DNA of 7,246 bases from Nitrospirales bacterium (GTDB taxonomy: Bacteria > Nitrospirota > Nitrospiria > Nitrospirales > UBA2166). The stretch spans positions 1 to 7,246 of the forward strand of contig JAJDBL010000078.1 in NCBI GenBank assembly GCA_029261375.1, in the 5' to 3' direction. Each line of letters opens with the position of its first letter. Within the stretch, counting starts at the first letter, position 1. The notes under the pieces were generated by a model. That model searched no databases. It saw only the letters and a program-made list of their open reading frames with translations, and was not told the DNA's origin. Shown here in pieces: positions 1 to 5,136 of the stretch. The translations under genes and the position numbers were made by a program.

Positions 1-153
1 TGCTTTGCAACCCCAATCAGTTATCAAACAAACTTGATGATCATGGGACCAGGTGGATACACATTCGGAGATTTCGTACGCATCGGTCTTCCTCTGAATA
101 TCCTGCTGTGGGTCTTTGCGATGATCGCAATCCCTTACTTCTTCCCGACCTAA
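1..153 (+). CDS. SLC13/DASS-family permease, C-terminal fragment (5' end outside window)
   Basis: The first frame is open from base 1 and gives 50 residues ending in TAA at 151-153. The peptide begins [20 protein letters not shown], followed by [12 protein letters not shown] and a hydrophobic helix that ends in PYFFPT. The pattern ATPI-(G/S)-YQTN-x-MxMGPGGY-xFxDFxRxGxPL is, from memory, the C-terminal signature of SLC13/DASS carriers and related permeases (divalent anions such as sulfate, dicarboxylates or phosphate; some members carry TrkA-C domains). It comprises the second substrate- and Na+-binding hairpin and the last membrane helix. The substrate cannot be told from this fragment. No gene follows on the same strand for 270 bases, so this is probably the end of its transcription unit. 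Family assignment is fairly sure; specificity is unknown. Confidence 0.8.
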   Translation, partial: CFATPISYQTNLMIMGPGGYTFGDFVRIGLPLNILLWVFAMIAIPYFFPT

Positions 154-357
154 ACCACCACACCCGAACGACGCAACGGGTACCCTGGCCATTTGCCTCG
201 TGGGCATCCACGTCGCCTCCAAGCGAGGTCCTACACTTTACTAACTCTAGGTTTGATTCTCCAACGCGCTGCAAAAAACCCGGACTCACGACCTCGGCAA
301 TGCGCGACATTCTGTTGCAAAACCTCAAGGGCACGTCACACTGCACCGATATAATCA
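154..357. other. Non-coding stretch after the permease gene
   Basis: I see no convincing gene here on either strand; the open frames lack ribosome-binding sites and show no recognisable protein pattern. The stretch contains a nested stem-loop at 196-228 (listed separately), an 8-base palindrome GGGTACCC around 178-185 and an isolated TATAAT at 350-355 that has no matching -35 box at 16-18 bases. It probably holds the 3' end of the permease transcript and the region upstream of the next promoter. Confidence 0.5.
196..228 (+). terminator. Possible stem-loop downstream of the permease gene
   Basis: The inner stem CGTGG (199-203) and CCACG (208-212) closes a GCAT loop. An alternative outer stem pairs CCTCG (196-200) with CGAGG (224-228); the two share bases and so would be alternatives. 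There is no run of T after either, so this is not a canonical intrinsic terminator. It lies 43 bases after the permease stop codon, where a transcript end would be expected. Confidence 0.25.
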
Positions 358-387
358 TTGACATGGCAGGGCGGATGACCGCATTAT
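358..387 (+). promoter_or_regulatory. Predicted sigma-70 promoter of the 424-993 gene
   Basis: A perfect -35 box TTGACA (358-363) is followed after 18 bases by CATTAT (382-387), four of six matches to the -10 consensus. This would start transcription near 394 and give a leader of about 30 bases. The spacer holds a small inverted repeat GCGG-ATGA-CCGC (371-382) that could be an operator half or chance. Confidence 0.45.
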
Positions 388-412
388 CACAATAGGCATT
401 TTGGATCGAGTG

Positions 413-418
413 AGGAGG
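413..418 (+). promoter_or_regulatory. Strong ribosome-binding site that fixes the start at 424
   Basis: AGGAGG lies five bases before the ATG at 424. The alternative GTG at 418 overlaps this site and would leave itself without a ribosome-binding site, so the ATG is preferred. Confidence 0.8.
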
Positions 419-423
419 TGAAC

Positions 424-993
424 ATGGCGACAAGGTTCATTCGAGACCACCATCCACTTCGACATCTCTTTGGTGTCCTTACCGAGCATAGTTTTTTACA
501 CCATCTTCGGCTGGAGGATCTCGAAATCACCTCATATATTCGCGAGATGCTCCTAAAGTTCATGGAGACTGACCAGGTATACACCATTCGCAATCGGCAT
601 GGTGATCAGCTCGGAACCGTCACCGAAATGTTGTATGAGTCCGATGTCCTGTTGGAGGCCTCGTCCTTTGAACGAGAGCAGGAAGTGCACCAACACATCG
701 GAGACTTCACCTTGTTCATGAGTGGCCTCTTCCCCCAATATCTTCAACGCATCAAAACATCGGGGATGATTCATCACGGAGACTTTCTCGTCGATTACAT
801 CAAAACCGGCAAACGATCGTATTCGATCGCGGCGGAGTGCAACGATCGCGCTCCCAAGGAGCAGGCAACGGTCTGGCAAAAACTCTCCGACAACTTTGAG
901 CTTTGCGTCGTGGGTCTCGACCACGTGCGCGAAACCCTGGATCACATGCAAGACACCCGTTACATCCACGCGCGGCAACGTTTACTCTGCTAG
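424..993 (+). CDS. Unrecognised soluble protein, 189 residues
   Basis: I do not recognise this family. The gene has a clear ribosome-binding site, a plausible promoter and even, non-repetitive coding sequence, so it is very probably real. The product has no signal peptide or membrane segment and looks mainly helical at both ends. It is rich in histidine near the N-terminus (HH at 9-10, H14, H22, HH at 26-27). A short central part (about 51-68, QVYTIRNRHGDQLGTV) looks like a beta hairpin, with another candidate strand around 130-137. The C-terminal part (about 147-176) is a likely amphipathic helix. Histidines H89, H91, HH at 117-118 and acidic residues recur, so metal binding is conceivable but there is no recognisable metal motif. 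It stands between a permease and a secreted protease-like gene, which gives no functional hint. It may be a lineage-specific conserved protein. Confidence 0.8.
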   Translation: MATRFIRDHHPLRHLFGVLTEHSFLHHLRLEDLEITSYIREMLLKFMETDQVYTIRNRHGDQLGTVTEMLYESDVLLEASSFEREQEVHQHIGDFTLFMSGLFPQYLQRIKTSGMIHHGDFLVDYIKTGKRSYSIAAECNDRAPKEQATVWQKLSDNFELCVVGLDHVRETLDHMQDTRYIHARQRLLC

Positions 994-1023
994 CATTCGC
1001 TCACCCCTTATCCCCTTCAAGCG

Positions 1024-1093
1024 GATTCCCGCGACACCAGCCATCGCGTCGTTCGTTGACAGTGCACGAAACGGATTGGTATTGTCGGGAATC
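1024..1093. repeat. 8-bp inverted repeat bracketing the promoter of the protease-like gene
   Basis: GATTCCCG (1024-1031) and CGGGAATC (1086-1093) are exact reverse complements separated by 54 bases. The predicted -35 and -10 boxes lie between them and the right arm covers the expected transcription start. It could be a pair of regulator half-sites or chance; no known regulator motif is recognised. Confidence 0.35.
1056..1085 (+). promoter_or_regulatory. Predicted sigma-70 promoter of the protease-like gene
   Basis: A perfect -35 box TTGACA (1056-1061) is followed after 18 bases by TATTGT (1080-1085), preceded by TGG, which makes an extended -10. The start would be near 1092, about 36 bases before the predicted start codon. 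The gene therefore probably has its own promoter, although 424-993 lies just upstream on the same strand. Confidence 0.5.
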
Positions 1094-1127
1094 AGCCTTA
1101 GTTCGTCAGAACAACTAATATATAGAG

Positions 1128-2435
1128 TTGAATTTCTTGCCACGATTCTTACCGATCCTGTTCAGTCTATGTATCTTGCTCGCGTCGGCGCTGCCCACGA
1201 CTGGGCACGCTGAGCAATCATCGTCGTTCACGCCTGAGTCACCAGTTCCCACTCTTTGGAACATGGCCTCAGCCACGGTCAAAAGCTTCGTTTCCCCTAA
1301 CGACCCAGGGTCTGACTTCATCGGCCGGGGAGAACGAGCGGTCAAGGTATTTTGGCGTGATCTCATCAATGACCCCTACGCAAGAAGTCCAGGCGCAAAG
1401 GCATTCGCAACAGCGGCTGACTCCATCGTCTACATTATCACCGACTCCGGAACCGGGGCGGGGCTCATCATCAATAACAGAGGTCTCATACTGACGGATT
1501 GGGATGTCGTTAAAAATGCTAAATCGATTGCAGCAGTGTTTCGACCAAAGGACGTTGGGGATCTGGGGAAAAACTTGATTATCTCTGCCCAGGTTGTGAA
1601 ATCAGATCCCGATAAGACGCTTGCGGCACTGCAACTCCAGCATCCCCCAGGCGGAATACGGCCTGTCATGTTTGGAGACGTGTCAAAAGTTCAGGTGAAT
1701 GACCCAGTGTTCAGTATCGGACTTCCAACACCACTGGGCTGGGTCTATCACGACACAAAGGTGACGGAACTGGACACCAGTATTGCCTGGTCTGAGGAAT
1801 ATTCCAAACACGTCGGACATCCTCCCATACATCCCAAGCCCATTGCGCTTCACGCTGAGTCACCCCTTGGAATTTCTGGCGGGCCAATCCTCAATCGATT
1901 CGGAGCCGTCATTGGGATCAAGGCATTTGATGACCGCACGAAATCTCGGGTCTACGCTATCCCGGCAGATGCGATCATGTCATTTCTTGAAACCGTCCCA
2001 GAATCTGAACCTGAAAAGATCGAAAGTCTCGAATCGTGGGCCAGCACGACGTTAACCGCTTGGAGGAAGAACGGGATTCTGAAACTGTTTGACACGAACG
2101 ATGATGGAATCATCGATCGCATCGGCATTGATTCAAATCAGAATAAATATGTGGATGCATGGATCGTCGATGACGATCAAAACGGCATTCCCGATTACAT
2201 TGCCCGTGATGTCGACAAGAATGGCCGGCATGAAAAGCGGGCGTATGATAGCGATGGTGATGGGACGTACGAAACCCATTATTTCGACTACAACAATGAT
2301 AAGGTCAGAGATCTCATCGGAACAGACGTGGACGGTGATGGAAGTGCCGACGTGTTCGCGATTATCAGGAAGCACGGCCTCGGTTCTACCAACATCAAGA
2401 GCCACCTCCCACCACCACCATTTATAGGCGAGTAG
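1128..2435 (+). CDS. Secreted trypsin/HtrA-like pseudo-protease with seven C-terminal 13-residue calcium-loop-like repeats
   Basis: The product (435 residues from TTG 1128) starts with a signal peptide: a basic N-terminus, a hydrophobic core at about 7-22 and probable cleavage after A28 (GHA-EQ), so it is exported. Residues about 98-290 follow the trypsin-like fold of HtrA/Deg proteases: GTGAGLIINNRGLILT, the strand around 151-170, IGLPTPLG, and GISGGPILNRFGAVIGI. The nucleophile Ser250 is present in GISGGP. However, the His of the usual TNxHVV motif is Asp126 (TDWDVV), and the Asp of the usual DLALL motif is Thr164 (KTLAAL). A classical triad cannot form, so I infer a non-catalytic binding or scaffolding protein. 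No PDZ domain follows. Instead residues 322-412 are seven consecutive 13-residue units of the form D-x-D/N-x-D/N, then a PPPP-containing tail. Start choice is uncertain: an in-frame TAA lies at 1116. TTG 1128 has no clear ribosome-binding site, while TTG 1137 has AGAG nine bases upstream and still gives a good signal peptide. Confidence 0.85.
   Translation: MNFLPRFLPILFSLCILLASALPTTGHAEQSSSFTPESPVPTLWNMASATVKSFVSPNDPGSDFIGRGERAVKVFWRDLINDPYARSPGAKAFATAADSIVYIITDSGTGAGLIINNRGLILTDWDVVKNAKSIAAVFRPKDVGDLGKNLIISAQVVKSDPDKTLAALQLQHPPGGIRPVMFGDVSKVQVNDPVFSIGLPTPLGWVYHDTKVTELDTSIAWSEEYSKHVGHPPIHPKPIALHAESPLGISGGPILNRFGAVIGIKAFDDRTKSRVYAIPADAIMSFLETVPESEPEKIESLESWASTTLTAWRKNGILKLFDTNDDGIIDRIGIDSNQNKYVDAWIVDDDQNGIPDYIARDVDKNGRHEKRAYDSDGDGTYETHYFDYNNDKVRDLIGTDVDGDGSADVFAIIRKHGLGSTNIKSHLPPPPFIGE
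2091..2363 (+). repeat. Seven in-frame tandem 39-bp units coding for 13-residue calcium-loop-like repeats
   Basis: The units begin at residues 322, 335, 348, 361, 374, 387 and 400 without a single insertion or deletion. Each starts with D-x-(D/N)-x-(D/N), for example DTNDDG, DSNQNK, DDDQNG, DVDKNG, DSDGDG, DYNNDK and DVDGDG. An acidic residue often follows at position 9, and hydrophobic or aromatic residues occur at positions 11-13. This is the calcium-coordinating pattern of EF-hand-loop, dockerin and thrombospondin-type-3 repeats, but with a fixed 13-residue period. The DNA copies are strongly diverged, so the array is old and kept by selection on the protein rather than by recent duplication (inference). 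Confidence 0.85.
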
Positions 2436-2462
2436 CGCCGTCGAGTCGCACCTCGTCAAGCC

Positions 2463-2477
2463 GGTCAGTACCTGACC
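2463..2477 (+). terminator. Short perfect inverted repeat after the pseudo-protease gene
   Basis: GGTCAG-TAC-CTGACC forms a 6-bp stem with a 3-base loop, 27 bases after the stop codon. It is followed by CTTATCTAGTCATTT, which is only loosely T-rich, so it is a weak terminator candidate at best. Confidence 0.3.
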
Positions 2478-2626
2478 CTTATCTAGTCATTTGAGTTGAA
2501 TCTTCCGCGGTATGGGATTCGTCCCCTATAAAAAGCAGGCACGAAACGAGTCTCTAGATAAAAGAAAAGGAAAGCTAGATTTTGGTGAGAGAAGAACGAA
2601 CGATCTGATTGGCCGGAGAATACTTT

Positions 2627-2660
2627 GAGAAGGAAGTAACCGTGAAATTACTTCCTTCTC
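2627..2660. terminator. Perfect 13-bp hairpin between convergent genes
   Basis: GAGAAGGAAGTAA (2627-2639) and TTACTTCCTTCTC (2648-2660) are exact reverse complements around the 8-base loop CCGTGAAA. The position between two convergent genes suggests a bidirectional transcript end or 3' stabiliser. Neither strand has a T run directly after the stem, so a classical intrinsic terminator mechanism is not shown. Confidence 0.5.
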
Positions 2661-2670
2661 TGGAACTTCA

Positions 2671-2714
2671 TACGCTTTCGTAATTTTCTATCTTTATGCT
2701 TTCGCATTTTTTTT
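2671..2714. other. Two mini-hairpins, the second ending in an eight-T run
   Basis: TACG-CTTT-CGTA (2671-2682) and ATGC-TTTC-GCAT (2696-2707) are 4-bp stems with 4-base loops. Eight T occupy 2707-2714 on the plus strand. Read on the minus strand the second is ATGC-GAAA-GCAT, a stem with a GNRA tetraloop. It contains GCGAAAGC, known as an exceptionally stable DNA mini-hairpin. They may help end plus-strand transcripts or cap the 3' end of the minus-strand AsnC/RAM gene, but the stems are short. Confidence 0.3.
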
Positions 2715-2757
2715 CTTCGTTTCTTTACGACACTCGACATCTAATTGAGCCCTGACC

Positions 2758-2997
2758 TTATTCGGTTTCTGCCACGATATGGGTATCTGTTTCATCAACC
2801 CCATCAATGGTGTGGATCGTTCGTATCACAAGATCAGAAAGCCCTTTTTCATCTTCAACGTCGACGAAACAGAATACGTCGGGTTGGCCAAAGCATTGAT
2901 GAACTTGCTTAACACTCGCCACGGCTTTCAACGCCTTGACAACATCCTTTGTCTTTCCCGTTTTGACCTTGAGTAATACGTACGCTTTAGTTGGCAT
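2758..2997 (-). CDS. Stand-alone AsnC/Lrp ligand-binding (RAM) domain protein, 79 residues
   Basis: The product is a single alpha-beta sandwich of the AsnC/Lrp effector-binding type without the DNA-binding helix-turn-helix. Visible marks are MPTKAYVLLKVKTGKTKDVV, the helix ending in ASVKQVHQCFG, the conserved G-x-x-D turn (G37-Q-P-D40) with VFCFVDV, and the final IHTIDGVDETDTHIVAE strand. The length is typical of stand-alone RAM proteins, which form dimers and higher rings and bind amino acids or other small ligands; some act on partner Lrp regulators. The ligand here is unknown. I chose ATG 2997 because the domain begins there; the frame is open further upstream to an ATG at 3084 but that extension has no family match. 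A GGAGAG (3012-3017) lies a rather long 14 bases before the ATG. A near-consensus promoter upstream implies strong independent expression with a leader of about 110 bases. Confidence 0.85.
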   Translation of the reverse strand: MPTKAYVLLKVKTGKTKDVVKALKAVASVKQVHQCFGQPDVFCFVDVEDEKGLSDLVIRTIHTIDGVDETDTHIVAETE

Positions 2998-3001
2998 AAT
3001 T

Positions 3002-3011
3002 AGCCTAGGCT
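3002..3011. promoter_or_regulatory. 10-bp perfect palindrome in the leader of the AsnC/RAM gene
   Basis: AGCCTAGGCT lies between the ribosome-binding-like GGAGAG and the start codon. It could be a protein-binding site or chance. A second one, TACCC-GA-GGGTA (3043-3054), lies further up in the same leader. Confidence 0.3.
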
Positions 3012-3116
3012 CTCTCCAATCACACTCGCTGTATAGAAAGCGTACCCGAGGGTAGTCCTGCCCGGAAGTTGGAGGCGCGATCAATCCGCAGCCAGTCCGA
3101 AGTCAGGCGAACGTGC

Positions 3117-3144
3117 ATTATAGGGAGCCACCACCTCATGTCAA
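3117..3144 (-). promoter_or_regulatory. Near-perfect sigma-70 promoter of the AsnC/RAM gene
   Basis: On the minus strand TTGACA (3144 down to 3139) is followed after 16 bases by TATAAT (3122 down to 3117), both boxes identical to consensus. Transcription would start near 3110, leaving about 110 untranslated bases before ATG 2997. An AAGCGCTT palindrome (3143-3150) overlaps the upstream edge of the -35 box. Confidence 0.75.
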
Positions 3145-3221
3145 GCGCTTCTGGAGACATTCCCAATAAATCCTGGACCATCATCAAAGCCGAAAGTCCT
3201 GACTTGCTCCAGACACACGGC

Positions 3222-3641
3222 TCACGTTTCATCCCACTCCTTGACCAATAGACGCACCCTATCCTTGAGATCAGGAATATCCTTCATATTATTCTGAATT
3301 GCCCCCATAATCTTATCGAGGCGGGCGACTCGAAGCGCCTCTTTGTCGGCAGATACAAGGCGGTCATATTCCGCATAGGCTTCAGGATAGACAGACTCGA
3401 GAGACGGACGCATCGCACCCAATCCTGCGGCAATGTCGAACGGCTCAGGGTCTACGGCAGAAACGATCACGAAGCTATAATCTGAAAATATGAGTGCAGA
3501 GCGTCCTGGTCTTGAGGGTAGCGGCACGACTCGCTCGACAGTTTTTCCGCCAGACTGGTCCCACGTGGATAAGAGACCAGGGAATCTTTTCATGAAGGCG
3601 ACTTTTTTCTGGTTTGCCCTCCACTTGGCTTCCGTCGACAT
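3222..3641 (-). CDS. Unrecognised protein, 139 residues, last gene of the Fe-S run
   Basis: I do not recognise this family. The product is soluble, with no signal peptide and no cysteine, so it is unlikely to bind an Fe-S cluster through Cys. It starts with a basic stretch (MSTEAKWRANQKKVAFMKRF), then SALIFSDYSFVIVSA (48-62), which looks like a beta hairpin. After that come a loop (DPEPFDIAAGLGAMRPS) and a long charged helical region (about 84-137) with coiled-coil-like spacing. It starts 12 bases after the DUF971 gene on the same strand, so the two are probably co-transcribed. There is no good ribosome-binding site before ATG 3641 or before the alternative TTG 3647, so translation may be coupled to the upstream gene. 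By position it is a candidate accessory factor for Mrp/DUF971-linked Fe-S work. That is inference from neighbourhood only. Confidence 0.75.
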   Translation of the reverse strand: MSTEAKWRANQKKVAFMKRFPGLLSTWDQSGGKTVERVVPLPSRPGRSALIFSDYSFVIVSAVDPEPFDIAAGLGAMRPSLESVYPEAYAEYDRLVSADKEALRVARLDKIMGAIQNNMKDIPDLKDRVRLLVKEWDET

Positions 3642-3653
3642 AAGCAAAATGGC

Positions 3654-3977
3654 TTATGGAGGAGGGGAACAGCTGATACACGCGCACAATGACCTGATGT
3701 GGGGAAACGTATAGATACCGCTGTTATGTCCGTCACTCCAATCAATGCGTATGCCGTAGAGACCAACGGGATTGATCTCGATGGGATGGATATCCTCAGG
3801 AATTGCGCCAGGCTCAATACGCTTCTCTCCAGACCACTCATCAATACACGCCGCGCATTCACATGCTTCTCGCAACGCTTTGACGGGATAGCGACTTTCG
3901 TGGCCGTCACTCCAGGTGATGCCAAGTACCGTATCGGTGATTTGTTGAATGCCCATCGGCCGAAGAGTGTTGGTCAT
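3654..3977 (-). CDS. DUF971 (GBBH-like N-terminal domain) protein
   Basis: The 107-residue product is a single DUF971 domain, the fold found at the N-terminus of gamma-butyrobetaine hydroxylase. Two W-S-D-G-H motifs (22-26 and 80-84), the block LREACECAACIDEWSGEK (35-52) and GIYTFPHIRSLC (87-98) are characteristic. C39, C41, C44 and H84 reproduce the C-x-C-x2-C plus His spacing that holds zinc in the hydroxylase, so zinc (or possibly an Fe-S cluster) binding is likely. A second C-x-C-x2-C set (C98, C100, C103) lies at the C-terminus. There is no oxygenase domain, so it is not itself a hydroxylase. It starts 13 bases after the end of mrp on the same strand, and DUF971 is fused to Mrp in plant HCF101. 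A role with Mrp in cluster transfer is therefore the best reading. The ribosome-binding site is weak. Confidence 0.88.
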   Translation of the reverse strand: MTNTLRPMGIQQITDTVLGITWSDGHESRYPVKALREACECAACIDEWSGEKRIEPGAIPEDIHPIEINPVGLYGIRIDWSDGHNSGIYTFPHIRSLCACISCSPPP

Positions 3978-3990
3978 ACGACATTATCCA

Positions 3991-5103
3991 TTATGATTGC
4001 GAGGCCGCTTTCCATTGCAGTTTCAGATCCGCAGGGTCAATAAGTTCCATGGCTGCCATGCTCAGACCTGCCGCGATATGTTCAGCAACTGATTTATATG
4101 CCCTTGCGGCCACAGATCCGGGATCTTTCTCAACGATAGGCACACCCTCATCCCCGCCAAGGACAATATTGGGTTCAATCGGGATCTCTCCAAGAAACGG
4201 TATTCCTAGTTCCTCGCTGACCCTCTTGCCTCCACCGTGGCGGAAAATGTCGTGGCGCTCATCACACTTGTGACACACGAAAAAACTCATATTCTCAATG
4301 AGTCCAAGAACAGGCACGTTCACCTTCTCAAACATCCGCAAACCACGGCGGGCGTCAATAAGACTCACATCTTGAGGTGTGGTGATGATGACCGCGCCGG
4401 CTAACGGCGCTGACTGCGTGAGGGTAAGTTGGGCGTCTCCTGTCCCGGGAGGCATATCGACGATCAGATAGTCGAGGTCACCCCACAACACCTGTCCAAG
4501 AAATTGCTGCAGGATTCCATGAACCATGGGTCCGCGCCACACAACAGGAGCGTCGTCAGAGACAAGAAACCCCATCGACATCACACGGAGACCGAACTTT
4601 TCTTTTGGTACAAGTTTATTGTCCGCAGTCTTTTCAGGTCCTCCCTCGATACCCAACATCGTGGGAATGCTCGGACCATAGATATCTGCGTCAAGCAACC
4701 CTACGCTCGCACCGGTGGCTCTAAGGGCCAACGCAATGTTGGTACTTGCAGTGGACTTTCCTACGCCGCCCTTTCCACTTGCGACCGCAACAACATTCTT
4801 GACCCCTGGAATAGAGATTGAGCTCTGAACAGATCGGGACCGAACATTGGCGGTCATCGAAATCGTTGCCTCAGACACCCCATCAAGCTCCATCACCTTG
4901 TCATAACATTCCTGTTTCAGTTGTTCTTTGACAGGACAAGCGGGCGTCGTAAGCTCGACATCAAAACTGACTTTTTGTCCTTGAATTGACAGGTTTTTAA
5001 TGAACCCGAGACTCACAATGTCTTTGTGAAGATCTGGATCCTGCACCGTGCGAAGAACATTGAGGACATCTTCCTCGCGGACAACATGTGTTGGAGCTGA
5101 CAT
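3991..5103 (-). CDS. mrp: Mrp/NBP35-family Fe-S cluster carrier ATPase with N-terminal MIP18 domain
   Basis: The 370-residue product has an N-terminal MIP18-like (DUF59) domain at about 8-90, with QDPDL and TTPACP (C56). It is followed by the P-loop NTPase domain at about 103-345. The deviant Walker A SGKGGVGKS is at 109-117, LLDADIYGPS at 136-145, the Walker B region YLIVDMPPGTGD at 212-223 and the ENMSFFVCHKC block with the C-x2-C pair C277/C280. In Mrp/ApbC/Ind1 proteins this pair bridges a 4Fe-4S cluster between two subunits and passes it to apo-proteins. The length is typical of bacterial Mrp. ATG 5103 is preferred over ATG 5115 because GGAGG sits exactly five bases before it. It lies between nfu and the DUF971 gene on one strand; 175 bases including a palindromic element separate it from nfu. 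Confidence 0.95.
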   Translation of the reverse strand: MSAPTHVVREEDVLNVLRTVQDPDLHKDIVSLGFIKNLSIQGQKVSFDVELTTPACPVKEQLKQECYDKVMELDGVSEATISMTANVRSRSVQSSISIPGVKNVVAVASGKGGVGKSTASTNIALALRATGASVGLLDADIYGPSIPTMLGIEGGPEKTADNKLVPKEKFGLRVMSMGFLVSDDAPVVWRGPMVHGILQQFLGQVLWGDLDYLIVDMPPGTGDAQLTLTQSAPLAGAVIITTPQDVSLIDARRGLRMFEKVNVPVLGLIENMSFFVCHKCDERHDIFRHGGGKRVSEELGIPFLGEIPIEPNIVLGGDEGVPIVEKDPGSVAARAYKSVAEHIAAGLSMAAMELIDPADLKLQWKAASQS

Positions 5104-5108
5104 AAAAT

Positions 5109-5113
5109 CCTCC
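5109..5113 (-). promoter_or_regulatory. Ribosome-binding site fixing the mrp start
   Basis: GGAGG on the minus strand lies five bases upstream of ATG 5103. It would fall inside the coding sequence if ATG 5115 were used, which argues for the shorter protein. Confidence 0.75.
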
Positions 5114-5136
5114 ATTGGGGTTTAACCTATTACCTA

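Larger units (their letters stand above)
2436..2757. other. Non-coding region between convergent genes
   Basis: No gene is supported here on either strand. The region is AT-richer than its surroundings, with purine-rich runs around 2560-2600 and pyrimidine-rich runs around 2690-2730 on the plus strand. It contains a 6-bp inverted repeat just after the upstream gene, one long perfect hairpin and two mini-hairpins (listed separately). It should hold the transcript ends of both convergent genes. A TATAAA at 2527-2532 lacks a correctly spaced -35 box. Confidence 0.5.

Noticed and set aside
350..355. TATAAT as a -10 box
   Set aside because: There is no -35-like sequence 16-18 bases upstream; the TTGACA just downstream fits a different promoter better.
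418..423. GTG start for the 424-993 gene
   Set aside because: It overlaps the AGGAGG ribosome-binding site, which is ideally placed for ATG 424.
41..433. Long open frame on the minus strand across the permease end and intergenic region
   Set aside because: It runs antisense through the permease C-terminus and the next gene's start, has no ribosome-binding site and no recognisable protein pattern.
2133..2459. Minus-strand open frame opposite the 13-residue repeats
   Set aside because: The repetitive Asp codons (GAT/GAC) on the plus strand leave the opposite strand free of stops; the frame is a by-product.
2998..3084. N-terminal extension of the AsnC/RAM protein to ATG 3084
   Set aside because: The extra 29 residues have no match to the family, whose members begin at about MPTKAY; the stretch is better read as an untranslated leader.
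3642..3647. TTG start two codons before ATG 3641
   Set aside because: It has no better ribosome-binding site than the ATG, so the ATG is the simpler choice.
4429..4821. Open frame on the plus strand inside mrp
   Set aside because: It is the antisense shadow of the highly conserved P-loop region of mrp and encodes no known pattern.
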